Source: Symsagittifera roscoffensis (taxonomy: Eukaryota; Xenacoelomorpha; Acoela; Convolutidae). Taken from it: a DNA stretch of 60,000 bases. How positions within the stretch are numbered: the stretch's first letter is position 1; the number at the start of each line of letters is the position of its first letter. Below are positions 45,501 to 53,521 of this stretch, in pieces. The stretch covers positions 52,782,684-52,842,683 of the forward strand of contig NC_087064.1 in NCBI RefSeq assembly GCF_963678635.1. The letters are read 5' to 3'. Below the pieces are notes generated by a model. It was not told the DNA's origin, did no database searches, and was given only the letters and a program-made list of their open reading frames with translations. Position numbers and translations under genes: made by a program.

Positions 45501-48500
45501 TTCATTAAAAAGAATATTATTTGATTTTTTTTACGGCTCCAATACCTACCGATGATCAAAAACTCAATAGAGGATTGCTATAAGATTTTCAATATCTACA
45601 AACACTTTCAACTTGAATTAACAGAAAAACACTGATACTGTTGTTGGGTTGGTATATATTAAACTTTTTTATTTTTTATAGAAGTATTATAGCTTATAAT
45701 TGAATTGTCTTGATTTTTATGGCTTCTTTGCAGAATCAATTAAATTCAAAATTCGCACTAATGTTGATCTCGGCTATAAGTATTATACATTAGCTGTAAT
45801 ATATAAAAACAAAACTGCTCGTACCAGGGCAAAGCCCTGAATTTTCCGACTACTCTTTAATTGGTCTCGGATAATTTGGTAAATTAAATATTGGCAAAAC
45901 ATCAAAATTTAGGCTGATTAACATCAAAATTTATCTATTGCTTTTTGAGACGTGTATGGAGTTAATAAAACCAATTAGCTGCTTCAATGCAAATTGGAAC
46001 AATTTTGTAGTGCGGAATAAAAAACTCATAGCAGGTTACTATAATGGAGTGCACACTCGGCTGGCGAGGCCAAGAGATTGATCCTCCGACGAGGGAATAG
46101 ATTTTTGTAAGAGTGATCTGAAGAAAAAAATCCACCCTGAGCATATATATTTCTCACAGTGCAAGAAAAGGTTTAGGTTTAGGTGCAAGATTTAGGTTTT
46201 GTTTGGTGAATTTTAGTCTAATTAAGGTTTACTTTTTTCGTTTTTTTTCGCTGAAATTATCGGGTTATTATGCTTTGGATATTTTTTAAGGTTTTTGAAA
46301 AAATTAGCTTTGAAAAATTATTTATTTTTTAGATCGACATCCGCGGTTCAAAAAATTACGTCTTATCCAATAATTTTCTTTTGAAAAATTAGTTTAAAAT
46401 TACTTTGTTCCCACTTCTGGACAAAAATCTGATAGTTTTTCAATCATTTCTCCATTGGTATCAAGAAATCACTGCTACACTCAAGTTTTATGTCTTATTA
46501 TTGCTGTGTAATCTAAATTGCTTGATTTTCAGTGGATAAAATTTTTTTTCAAACAGCTTCCCATTTGGTCTGAATCAAACTGAACCAACCTTGCTTTGAT
46601 CTATTGGTTCGAAAAAAAAGTTGTTCCTACTTTCGTAGAAAGTGACGCACTATGTGCTCGGGTTGTTTTTTCAACTTTTTAATTAGCAGTTTTGACGGAA
46701 AATTTTTGTACCATTGGAAAGGTATTGTTCTTGAGCTCAAACTCAAAAAAAATTTACCTGCGATCATTTTTTTGTGAAGTTTTGGCATTTAATGATTTTA
46801 CAATTTAGAAAAGTTAACGCGCGATACATTTCGCGCTATTAACGCGTAAGAGGCGACTAAATCCGCCTTGGAAACCGTTCCAATTTTGTCGAAGCAGACT
46901 ATTTGTCATAATTGTTGCGTGATTAGGAATGAAATTCACCACGTTGTATTTTATACGGCGTGTGGGGGGATGATTTAAGAACCTCGGAATGATTATGGCG
47001 AATCAAGTTTTCGTTTTTTTTTGTTAAATTCATCAATGTTTCAAGCGAATACTACACTAAGATCTTAAAATGCTTCGCCCTGATAGGAGCAGTCTTGCTT
47101 ATTTTTCTCTTTTGTTTAAGAAAACTCTCAGTTTCTCTCTAAAAGTAATCAATAATCTCATCGAAGTCTTTCCAGTCATTTTTAAACAAAATATAGGCTG
47201 AATAAGCTCAAAAATTCTGGACTTCGGAGACTTGAAGATAAAAAAAAATTTCTGCATTTAATTCAAAAACCAATCAACAAATACGTACATGATAAATGGA
47301 TCACTTTTATGCAACAATTTATGACAATTTGTTGAACTAATCTATTTGAACAAAAATCTTTAAAAAATCAGCAAAAATGGAGCAATAATTAATTGAACTT
47401 TTTATCAATAACAGAAACCATTTGATTTTAACACTGTTTGAAAATCTTCATATTTGAACATCTTCTTAATTGGTAAAACTGGTCAATATTTTGATCTTGG
47501 AATGAACTTGATATAGATTTGAATTTTAGTAGATTGTCCGGCAGCGTGATGAAATCTTCTGCGCCATGTGCGCAGCTTTAACAACACGGAACTGATTTAA
47601 GTTAAAAGAAATCATAATAATAATAAATTGTTATCAGGCACACAAATTTGTAGACTAGTATACGATATTGGTAACAACTGTATCCCAGAGTGAAGCCTGA
47701 GAGAACGTTTTTAGACCAAATGGTTTGTTTTCAAACATTGTTTTAGCTGTTTGTTTGTGGAATCCAAAACAGCAAAGGAGATCAAAAAAGTAGCAATAAT
47801 GCAGATTCCACAAAAAATTTGATTTTGACCTGTTGCAGAATCCGCTTTCAGTTCACAAAATGCACAGTTTGGCCTCGTAATGAGTCTCTGAGCGAAAAAT
47901 TTTTCAATTTATTTTAAAATTGAGTTTTGAAAAACAACGCGGTAAAATCCTGTCGAGCCATGATTAGCCGCATTTTTATCTCGACTCTAGCTTCAACTCA
48001 ACGGGTGCTAAGTTCCTGACTAAGGATTTTTTTGAATTGCAGAAGAATCTTCAAAAACATTTGTCTTTTCGAGCAAAAATTAATCACGCTGATCCAGGCA
48101 GCTAAGTGAGAGCTCGTGCTCGTTGTCTATATTTCTCATATTCGGGTATGAAAAAATCGGGCATGAACTCAAAAACTTCCCACGCACACCAACAATAAAG
48201 TCTTTTAGCGTTGAAGCTTGCCAATCTTTCATTTTAGGTACTTCCTACCCAAAAAAAAGTTGATAAGCTAGAACAGTTAAGCTGAAGCAAAAAAAATTAC
48301 CGTCCAAAATCTTTTCAGCGACCAAAAATATATTTGAATATGGAAAAAAACTGATGAAAAGAAATAAGGGAAAAAGTGGTAAAGCGTTTGAATCGCAAAA
48401 CAAAACGAAACTTCAGAAACTTTAAGGCATTCGGTTCTTCATCCAAACTTACCTACTAGCTGTCGCGCGCTAACACATACAGCTAGAAGTAAGAAAGTGG

Positions 48501-51500
48501 CGAAGGAATAAAAACTGTTCAGGTTGTCGGCCCAATCTCCGTCACCTGCTAAATGAACAATGCCTTTGAAGAAAGCACCAAAAGCAGCCAGCATTCCAAC
48601 TAGTTGTTACTAAGTTTTGAGAAACTTTTGAAGTCACGTGAAAGTATTGAGATAATATGAACTCAGAATAACAGCAGCGACAGCAGCGAGAAATTTTTAA
48701 ACTTTTAAAGAAGTTGCTAAGTTACTGAGAACAACCGATTTAATCATTATTTAAATTAAAAATAATCAAATAAATTAATCAGAAGACAAAAACAACTAAC
48801 TTTTTTAAATATGTTTCAGAGTTCAAAAATCGTTTTAAATTTTCGATCCGATGCTCTATTGAAAAGCCAAATGTTCGATACAAGCAGAATGACACAAATG
48901 TGGTTGCCAGATTACATTTGGCGAACAATGATGCGACTGTTTGCATCTGCTTTGAGCAGTGAATTATTCACAAGTTTGATTGGTGGGGGGATTTGATTTC
49001 AAGAGGAGGACTGACTTCCTTGCTGTCTAAAACGGACTCTCAAACAGGGAACGCGAGGAGATCAAATGAAGTGTCATTCTGATTTGTTCATCATCGGAAA
49101 TAGATGATCAAATATTTATACTTTTTAATGCCATCATTGCCTCTATAATTACTTCTGTGGGTATTGGTATTTAAATAAATAATAACTTGCTGGACACAAG
49201 TTGACTGCTCTCAATGAAGCTGCCTTTAGGATGAATGCATTTTTGTTTTTTTTTTGCCAAAATTTGCGGAAAGTGTACTGGGCGGTTGAGGGTTGAATAA
49301 TTGAAAAACGAAAAGCATGCTTATTTATATCAATTGAAAACAGTTAAGAAACGTGAAAATTTAGATGCACTTTTTTCCGAGGCGCATCCATCTTCAAGCA
49401 TTAATAATCAACCATTTTTTGATTTTAGAAAAAGTCTTCAAAAAATTAAGAAAATTCCTATTATAATTATAATCCTATTATAATTATAATTATAATTACA
49501 ACCAAATTACAATCAGTTATAGAGCATTCGAATTGATCACAATCGACTATTATTTTTTATGATTGTCGATATAATTGAATTGATAATAATCGATACTGTT
49601 AACCCTTTTTCATTATTTTTGCTATAAAAGTTAGTTCTGCATAAATTGCCTATAAAACATCTCGCTTATCAAGAGATCTCTATAAAACTTCTGTGCGGTA
49701 AAACATGAGTTCAGTTGAACAAAGAGATGACAAGACAACTCAGGTTTAGAGTTTTCATTTTGGACGCTTTCTCCAATCAGGGATTCCCCCTGCCGACACT
49801 TTGTACGATTTTGAAATATCTGTTTTTGGCTTAACTGATCTTGAAATATTTCTATAGGCGCCTTTGGCGCCAATCTATGCTACTTTTATGAGGTCGAAAT
49901 TTTTTTTTGGTCGAAATTTTCCAAAAAGTTCCCAAAAACTCCTTTTTTGACCGATTTCGAAAACTCGCCTGCGGCCTGAAAATTTGGTCTAATTAGGGTC
50001 TTTATAGTGGTTTAGGAGAGCTCAGAAAATCAATTTGGTCGACCTAAAAAAAGGCCAAAAATTTTTTCAAATTTTTTTTAAAAAAAATCTCCCCCCCCCC
50101 TCAAGAAATTCCTAGATCCGCGCTTGGTGCAAATTAAATCACCTTATAGTTTAAAATGGGCGTGGCGAAAAGATTTACCAAAAATTTTTTGCATGACTTT
50201 TTAGCAAAAAAACTTCATTGAGGCTTCTGATTACTTTTGACTTTTCAGAAAAAAAAATCTTTTTTTTAAGGCATTCGGTTCTTCATCCAAACTTACCTAC
50301 TGGCTGTCGCGCTAACACATACAGCTAGAAGTAAGAAAGTGGCGAAGGAATAAAAACTGTTCAGGTTGTCGGCCCAATCTCCGTCACCTGCTAAATGAAC
50401 AATGCCTTTGAAGAAAGCACCAAAAGCAGCCAGCATTCCAACTAATTGTTACTAAGTTTTAAGAAACTTTTGAAGTCACGTAAAAGTATTGAGATAATAT
50501 GAACTCAGAATAACAGCAGCGACAGCAGCGACAAATTTTTAAACTTTTTAAGAAGTTGCTAAGTTACTGAGAACAACCGATTTAATCATTATTTAAATTA
50601 AAAATAATCAAATAAATTAATCAGAAGACAAAAACAACTAACTTTTTTAAATATGTTTCAGAGTTCAAAAATCGTTTCAAATTTTCGATCCGATGCTCTA
50701 TTGAAAAACCAAATGTTCGATACAAGCAGAATGACACAAATGTGGTTGCCAGATTACATTTGGCGAACAATGATGCGACTGTTTGCATCTGCTTTGAGCA
50801 GTGAATTATTCACAAGTTTGGTGGGGGGATTTGATTTCAAGAGGAGGACTGACTTCCTTGCTGTCTAAAACGGACTCTCAAACAGGGAACGCGAGGAGAT
50901 CAAATGAAGTGTCATTCTGATTTTTTCATCATCGGAAATAGATGATCAAATATTTATACTTTTTAATGCCATCATTGCCTCTATAATTACTTCTGTGGGT
51001 ATTGGTATTTAAATAAATAAAAACTTGCTGGACACAAGTTGACTGCTCTCAATGAAGCTGCCTTTAGGATGAACGCATTTTTGTTTTTTTTGCCAAAATT
51101 TGCGGAAAGTGTACTGGGCGGTTGAGGGTTGAATAATTGAAAAACGAAAAGCATGCTTATTTATATCAATTGAAAACAGTTAAGAAACGTGAAAATTTAG
51201 ATGCACTTTTTTCCGAGGCGCATCCATCTTCAAGCATTAATAATCAACCATTTTTTGATATTAGAAAAAGTCTTCAAAAAATTAAGAAATTCCTATTATA
51301 ATTATAATCCTATAATAATTATAATTATAATTACAACCAAATTACAATCAGTTATAGAGCATTCGAATTGATCACAATCGACTATTATTTTTTATGATTG
51401 TCGATATAATTGAATTGATAATAATCGATACTGTTAACCCTTTTTCATTATTTTTGCTATAAAAGTTAGTTCTGCATAAATTGCCTATAAAACATCTCGC

Positions 51501-53521
51501 TTATCAAGAGATCTCTATAAAACTTCTGTGCGGTAAAAGTATGAGTTCAGTTGAACAAAGAGATGACAAGACAACTCAGGTTTAGAGTTTTCATTTTGGA
51601 CGCTTTCTCCAATCAGGGATTCCCCCTGCCGACACTTTGTACGATTTTGAAATATCTGTTTTTGGCTTAACTGACCTTGAAATATTTCTACAGACGCCTT
51701 TGGCGCCAATCTATGCTACTTTTATGAGGTCGAAATTTTTTTTTGGTTGAAATTTTCCAAAAAGTTCCCAAAAACTCCTTTTTTGACCGATTTCGAAAAC
51801 TCGCCTGCGGCCTGAAAATTTGGTCTAATTAGGGTCTTTATAGTGGTTTAGGAGAGCTCAGAAAATCAATTTGGTCGACCTAAAAAAAGGCCAAAAATTT
51901 TTTCAAATTTTTTTTAAACAAAATCTCCCCCCCCCCCCTCGAGAAACTCCTAGATCCGCGCTTGGTGCAAATTAAATCACCTTATAGTTTAAAATGGGCG
52001 TGGGGAAAATATTTACCAAAAGTTTTTTGCATGACTTTTTAGCAAAAAAACTTCATTGAGGCTTCTGATTACTTTTGACTTTTCAGAAAAAAAAACCTTT
52101 TTTTTTTACAAAAGCAAACGTTCTCATGTGAAAAATATCAATATTTTAAGCAGAGAAGCAAACGTTTATTTCTCCTGCTGTTTTTTGTTGAGTAATGTGA
52201 AATTTGAATAAGCCAGTTTGCGGAATAATGTGCAGAACAGTTTTTTTTTAATTTCTTCTAAATTTAAATCAGCACACTATAAAGTTTGATTCAAAGTTTG
52301 TTCTCACAAGCGGTCTTTGCCGGTAAAACGTACAGAGAATGACCGCAGTTCAAAAGTTCGAAAAGATTTTTTCAAGCTTTTACTTGCCAAGTTAACCAGA
52401 ATTGTTTGTTTTCAGTCCTATATAGTGGGCATATAAGATTCAGAAATATTCAAGTTTTTTTTTATTTTGTTAGCTGAAAGTGTTTTACATATTAAATGTG
52501 TTATTAATGTCTGAATATATGTTTGTCCCCTCATTCGGTGGACACCGCCATTGTCAGTTTGAATTGAATACTCGCTTAGTTTCTCTTTGAATTGAAACTG
52601 TTCATGAGCATTTGCCAAAAACTCACACAGTTTCGGTCCTTGACACAATTTAATGTTAAGAAAGAACCCTGCTAACAAAAAAAGGCGATAGTTTGGTAAA
52701 AATATCCTCTCGGGAACTAGCAAATTAGACAGCAACCAAATAAGACGCGACCCAAAAAAAATACTTCAGAAAGATTTGCAAAACCGCAATTATGAGGAAA
52801 ATGACGCTTACTTTTGAGCCTAGGTGGTCGGAGAACCAACAAGCTGTCAGTACTTGAGTTTTTTTTAAATATATTATATCTTACTAGTATCGTGTATTCA
52901 TACCACATAGTTTGTATAATCAAATTTTTTTCACAAGTTTCTAGACATAATGTTTTCCTTCATCCACGACCTTTTTTTAGCAAGTTCAGTAGTGTTTCGA
53001 AGGGTCTGATGCTACTATTTTATGACAGCCATAGTGTTTTGGATTTGAGATTTCGTTTCAATTGTGTGTTCGGAAAAAGAAAGACATGTCGAAGAAAACG
53101 AAATTAGTTGGTTCAAATCTGATACTGGTTGTGCTAAAATTTTTGATCATCGTCCATTTTTTCGATATTTTGAGCTGAGATATTTTTCGCTCATCTAACT
53201 TTACATGGTGCAATATAAGCAGTGAAATTGTAGAATAAAAAAAAAATTTTGGGTTTCGAGTTTTGGGTTCAGAGCCCATCTAAAAGTTAGATAGTTCTTG
53301 AGTACTTTCTTGTACCGTTTAACAATAACTCACATATTGTGAGAAAATTCATTGTAATAAAATAGTGGAAGAAGGAACTCACCCACGTATTGTTTCGTGG
53401 ACACTAAAATGCCTAAGACGACCAGAATCATGGCCGTGAATCTATGGTTCAATCTGTCTACCCAGTCCCCATCCGAAGCTGTCTGCACAGAAATCAACGC
53501 CTTCAGAATGTGTGCTATCAT
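27297..53521 (-). CDS. Innexin (gap-junction channel protein), spliced gene with alternative first exons
   Basis: Exons on the minus strand: 1A 53383-53521 or 1B 48453-48594, then 30569-30732, 29628-30117, 28890-29051, 28156-28356 and 27297-27535. With 1A the CDS is 1395 bases (464 aa); with 1B it is 1398 bases (465 aa). All introns are GT-AG and phases fit. Innexins form four-pass hexameric or octameric channels and hemichannels at the plasma membrane. Numbered on the 1A form: TM1 about 28-43; extracellular loop 1 with C52 and C70; the signature YYQWVP at 98-103, which opens TM2; loop 2 with C257 and C274; a fourth membrane segment before the cytoplasmic tail; RPDGVFMIRL late; and a His/Asn-rich end. 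Intron 1 is 22.6 kb (1A) or 17.7 kb (1B); the others are 450-620 bases. All conserved cysteines are present. Exon 5 has a pyrimidine-poor acceptor, the weakest site. The gene appears functional. Confidence 0.93.
27925..28130 (+). repeat. tRNA-like sequence, possible SINE, in innexin intron 5
   Basis: A segment clearly richer in G and C than its surroundings. The first 72 bases (27925-27996) have a perfect 7-base-pair acceptor-like stem (ACTCGGA with TCCGAGT). They also have a D-arm-like GCGG/TCGC and a T-arm-like GGTGG/CCACC. Pol III box A is matched at 11 of 12 by TGGCTAAGTCGC and box B at 9 of 11 by GGTTTGAGGCC. The anticodon arm pairs poorly, the boxes are closer than in a true tRNA, and four extra bases sit before the acceptor strand, so it is not a working tRNA. 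The GC-rich stretch continues to about 28130, as a tRNA-derived SINE body would. No second copy was seen in this window. Confidence 0.4.
28156..28356 (-). CDS. Innexin exon 5
   Basis: 201 bases, phase 1 in and out. It encodes YIKKHLKFMDRYNSMEDRKM, then VRRFVNIYLRPDGVFMIRLL and SELVAQLWDQYLKK. This is the conserved region after the last membrane segment. The donor is GTTAGT. The acceptor (GAGTAG) lacks a clear pyrimidine tract, but the innexin alignment leaves little choice. Confidence 0.9.
28890..29051 (-). CDS. Innexin exon 4, second loop end and TM4
   Basis: 162 bases, phase 1 in and out. QNVQYTVQCVLSINLFNEKI carries the second cysteine of extracellular loop 2. YLFVWYWLVFVAMATTVN follows as the last membrane segment. 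Acceptor TGTTTCAG, donor GTATGT. Confidence 0.93.
29628..30117 (-). CDS. Innexin exon 3, TM2 to second extracellular loop
   Basis: 490 bases, entering in phase 0 and leaving in phase 1. It starts VPIILALQGLLFYIPRTVWR (the VP completes the family signature with exon 2). It continues through the intracellular loop (DIDKIVNTATTFES, RYLAKHYDRYLDAQRD) and TM3 (YLNVFYIFTKFLYLFNVFGQ). It ends ADGRFARVTLCDFEVRQVG with the first cysteine of loop 2. Acceptor TTTTTTTAG, donor GTGAGT. Confidence 0.93.
30569..30732 (-). CDS. Innexin exon 2, first extracellular loop
   Basis: 164 bases, entered in phase 1 and left in phase 0. It encodes DPINCWTPAQFNREWVEYTN, then NICWISNTYYLPFENTIEQG, and ends KYYQW. The two cysteines of extracellular loop 1 and the first half of the YYQWVP signature are intact. 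Both alternative first exons must join here. Confidence 0.93.
30820..31050 (-). repeat. Dispersed repeat family B, reverse copy
   Basis: In reverse it holds the 'tgattttgcgtggaaac' core; on this strand it reads 'gttccgaccgttgaaaatga', 'cacgcaaaatcagctacaag'. Open frames here are products of the repeat, not genes. It starts within 100 bases of innexin exon 2. Confidence 0.65.
31440..31800 (-). repeat. Dispersed repeat family A, inverted fragment
   Basis: It contains 'cacgccatattaagtgcaaa', 'gcggtttacgcgttttcg' and 'atgcgcgttaattttctc', the reverse of the family A core. It faces the forward dimer that follows at 32030, so the two form a loose inverted pair. Confidence 0.55.
32030..33052 (+). 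repeat. Family A head-to-tail dimer
   Basis: Two related monomers, about 32030-32550 and 32553-33052, each end in 'atacgagcagtct'. The first has the 'ttaacgcgcgatatatttcg' core; the second has a more diverged core ('tatgcgcggcgaactatccc'). The dimer at 38020-38970 has the same first-type and second-type order, so the dimer itself seems to be the unit that spread. Confidence 0.7.
33230..33640 (-). repeat. Family B reverse copy with internal triplication
   Basis: A copy of family B reading right to left. Its core is present three times in tandem with a 70-base period (33309-33378, 33379-33448, 33449-33520), each starting CGCAAAATCAGCTA and ending 'aaagcccttgcagt'. Start of the copy is marked by 'gttccgaccattgaaaatgg'. 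The three units differ by only a few bases, so the amplification is more recent than the spread of the family. Confidence 0.8.
34404..34743. mobile_element. hAT-like miniature inverted-repeat element
   Basis: The ends are CAGGGGCGGATCT at the left and an inverse GATCCGCCCCTG at the right, the usual hAT-type terminal motif beginning CAGGG. The inside has G-rich, C-rich and 'cctgcggcgcagaaattt' blocks shared with other copies at 39500-39872, 40572-41139, 49770-50115 and 51610-51960. It is non-coding. I found no matching 8-base duplication here, so the flanks may have been rearranged. It seems inserted in or beside an older relative (34290-34390). Confidence 0.6.
35000..36840. other. Innexin intron 1, no feature recognised
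   Basis: AT-rich sequence with only chance frames; nothing repeated from elsewhere was recognised. Confidence 0.5.
37090..37850. repeat. Short-unit repeat region around a (TATG)n microsatellite
   Basis: Phrases like 'gtatgtttcgactttctcga' recur with changes at about 37115-37210 and again at 37715-37850 ('cttatgtttcgaatgttcg', 'gtatgtttcgactgtgctcg'). They flank a pure TATG run at about 37664-37703. The unit is close to 20 bases but poorly phased. Open frames across here are by-products. Confidence 0.65.
38020..38970 (+). repeat. Family A head-to-tail dimer, second locus
   Basis: Monomers at about 38020-38490 and 38490-38970. The first ends 'gatacgagcagtattg'; the second starts 'gctgttccgactttcgac' and ends 'gatacactagcagtcttg'. 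This is the same organisation as 32030-33052. A diverged inverted fragment seems to follow at about 39000-39250. Confidence 0.7.
39357..39478. repeat. Small foldback with hAT-like centre
   Basis: Outer arms 'agcggtttactaaatgataag' and its near-reverse 'cttaccctttagtaaaccgc' enclose a short hAT-like fragment ending GATCCGCCCCTG. The arms are about 28 bases with a few mismatches. Confidence 0.6.
39500..39872. mobile_element. hAT-like miniature element, 5'-truncated relic
   Basis: Shared blocks with other copies: 'ccctttgtactattttgaga', 'ggcgcctttggcgccaat', 'tttgcctgcggcgctgaaa', and the end 'ttagatccgcccctg' at 39858-39872. The left end with CAGGGG is missing. GGCGCC-TTT-GGCGCC is a small hairpin within it. 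Confidence 0.6.
40020..40150. repeat. Two-copy tandem repeat, about 62-base unit
   Basis: 'cggcgctcgttttccttcaa' and 'cggcgctcgctttccttcaa' begin two copies, each continuing 'aattag', an AT-rich part and 'ttggcgtcgaa'. Frames on both strands reflect the repeat only. Confidence 0.65.
40572..41139. mobile_element. hAT-like miniature element with perfect 8-bp target duplication
   Basis: The element runs from CAGGGGCGGATCTAGG to a CGCCCCTG end. ATTTTGAG lies on both sides (40564-40571 and 41140-41147), which is the hAT hallmark. Its middle holds a 175-base block present twice in direct tandem (each starting at GGTCGACC, at 40656 and 40831) and a run of C at about 41106-41125. It has no coding potential. 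The target was another member of the same broad family: the text before ('ccctttgtactgttttgaga') and after ('gggagaagcgcgcgcc') joins into the family order once the insert and one ATTTTGAG are removed. Confidence 0.85.
41380..41607 (+). repeat. GC-richer island ending in (AT)n, possible retroposon fragment
   Basis: About 210 bases with near-balanced composition stand out in AT-rich surroundings ('ggtcccgacctcagtggact', 'gtgcctggggacgattgc'). They end in an AT microsatellite at 41590-41607, like the tail of some SINEs or RTE-type LINE fragments. A minus-strand frame passes through it (41290-41640), but I see no domain. Confidence 0.3.
41650..43620. other. Innexin intron 1, no feature recognised
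   Basis: AT-rich with chance frames only. A weak, reverse-oriented likeness to family A (growth of 'aattaacgcgtgggtgtaat' near 43310) may be an old fragment. Confidence 0.4.
43625..44665 (+). repeat. Diverged satellite-like tandem array, unit about 153-173 bases
   Basis: A marker phrase 'tttttgacc-(N)-ttttg' followed by 'ttttctcgaaaactac', 'tctcaaatct' and 'gattcaa'-like text recurs. The 'gacc' or equivalent falls at about 43629, 43796, 43954, 44127, 44296, 44454 and 44607. The units are strongly diverged, so the array is old. It has no coding content and lies wholly inside innexin intron 1. Confidence 0.65.
44666..46618. other. Innexin intron 1, mostly unannotated; one reverse family A end
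   Basis: The only recognised piece is 45811-45880, the reverse of the family A end ('aaaactgctcgtaccagggc', 'aaagccctgaa'). The rest is AT-rich with chance frames. Confidence 0.5.
46619..47100 (+). repeat. Dispersed repeat family A, copy
   Basis: It starts 'aagttgttcctactttcgta', has the core 'gttaacgcgcgatacatttc' plus 'gcgctattaacgcgtaag' and ends 'ttcgccctgataggagcag' plus 'tcttg'. It is the closest relative of copy 1 at 25528 in this window. Confidence 0.75.
47101..48420. other. Innexin intron 1, no feature recognised
   Basis: AT-rich, chance frames only. Confidence 0.5.
48453..48594 (-). CDS. Innexin alternative first exon 1B (intact copy)
   Basis: It starts at ATG 48594 and ends at a strong GTAAGT donor in phase 1, exactly as exon 1A does, so it joins exon 2 in frame. 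It encodes 47 residues: MLAAFGAFFKGIVHLAGDG at the start, then DWADNLNSFYSFATFLLLAV and CVSARQLVG across the junction. The aligned positions with 1A (DGDW.D.LN, VS.(K/R)Q.VG) show the same domain: cytoplasmic N-terminus plus TM1. The two exons differ strongly elsewhere. In innexin channels this N-terminus helps set gating and rectification. A palindromic CACGTG lies about 40 bases upstream at 48635-48640, and might belong to a separate promoter (inference). Confidence 0.88.
48811..48996 (+). CDS. Short + strand ORF in the duplication, unrecognised
   Basis: An open frame of 61 codons begins just before TTTCAG, a possible splice acceptor, and encodes FRSDALLKSQMFDTSRMTQM then WLPDYIWRTMMRLFASAL. 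The second copy lies at 50653-50868, where four fewer bases make the C-terminus different (SLVGGFDFKRRTDFLAV). Protein differences between copies before that point are few. It could be an exon of a nested gene or a transposon remnant; I recognise no family and would not treat it as proven. Confidence 0.25.
   Translation: MFQSSKIVLNFRSDALLKSQMFDTSRMTQMWLPDYIWRTMMRLFASALSSELFTSLIGGGI
49770..50115. mobile_element. hAT-like relic in duplication copy 1
   Basis: Shares 'ggcgcctttggcgccaatct', 'ctcgcctgcggcctgaaaat' and the degenerate end 'ctagatccgcgcttgg' with the other family members. The left CAGGGG end is absent. It was present before the duplication, since copy 2 carries it at 51610-51960. 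Confidence 0.5.
50297..50436 (-). pseudogene. Innexin exon 1B, second copy, frame-broken
   Basis: Same as 48453-48594 from its ATG at 50436 up to residue 43. Then two bases are missing at the CGCGCG run (copy 1 has CGCGCG, here CGCG), so the conserved R-Q-L-V-G end is lost. Length to the normal donor is 140 bases, which leaves the wrong phase for exon 2. A GT four bases earlier (GTAGGT) would restore the phase and give VSATAR before DPINC, but it is a poor donor and removes the motif. The upstream CACGTG seen in copy 1 is CACGTA here. Most likely a dead exon. Confidence 0.85.
50653..50868 (+). CDS. Second copy of the short + strand ORF
   Basis: 71 codons, matching 48811-48996 except at scattered positions and for the C-terminus, which stays open longer because of a 4-base difference near 50820. 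See the first copy. Existence as a gene is unproven. Confidence 0.22.
   Translation: MFQSSKIVSNFRSDALLKNQMFDTSRMTQMWLPDYIWRTMMRLFASALSSELFTSLVGGFDFKRRTDFLAV
51610..51960. mobile_element. hAT-like relic in duplication copy 2
   Basis: The duplicate of 49770-50115 with small changes, for example in the hairpin block ('gacgcctttggcgcc' instead of 'ggcgcctttggcgcc') and in the length of the C run near 51927. Confidence 0.5.
52108..53382. other. Innexin intron 1 next to exon 1A; one unrecognised ORF
   Basis: No recognised feature. A minus-strand frame of 105 codons at 52418-52735 (PKLCEFLANAHEQFQFKEKL) is the longest open stretch but has no family and no splice context I trust. Confidence 0.45.
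53383..53521 (-). CDS. Innexin first exon 1A
   Basis: It starts at ATG 53521 and ends in phase 1 at GTGAGT. It encodes 46 residues: MIAHILKALISVQTASDGDW, then VDRLNHRFTAMILVVLGILV and STKQYVG across the junction. This is the classical innexin N-terminus: an N-terminal helix, the D-W-(V)-D-R-L-N motif, TM1 and the start of loop 1. It is the canonical-looking first exon. Its promoter should lie to the right, at 53522 and beyond. Confidence 0.92.

Larger units (their letters stand above)
48421..52107. repeat. 1.84-kb tandem duplication carrying innexin exon 1B
   Basis: Copy 1 runs 48421-50264 and copy 2 runs 50265 to about 52107; each starts 'tttaaggcattcggttcttc'. They are nearly identical along the whole length, with scattered single-base changes and small indels, so the duplication is recent. 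Each holds innexin exon 1B (minus strand), a short + strand frame, a palindromic TTATAA-rich stretch (near 49460 and 51300), and a decayed hAT-like piece near its end. Copies abut with no filler, as expected from unequal exchange or replication slippage. Confidence 0.93.

Noticed and set aside
52418-52735. 105-codon minus frame as a host gene in the innexin intron
   Set aside because: It has no recognised domain, no convincing start context and no neighbouring exon. The length is compatible with chance.
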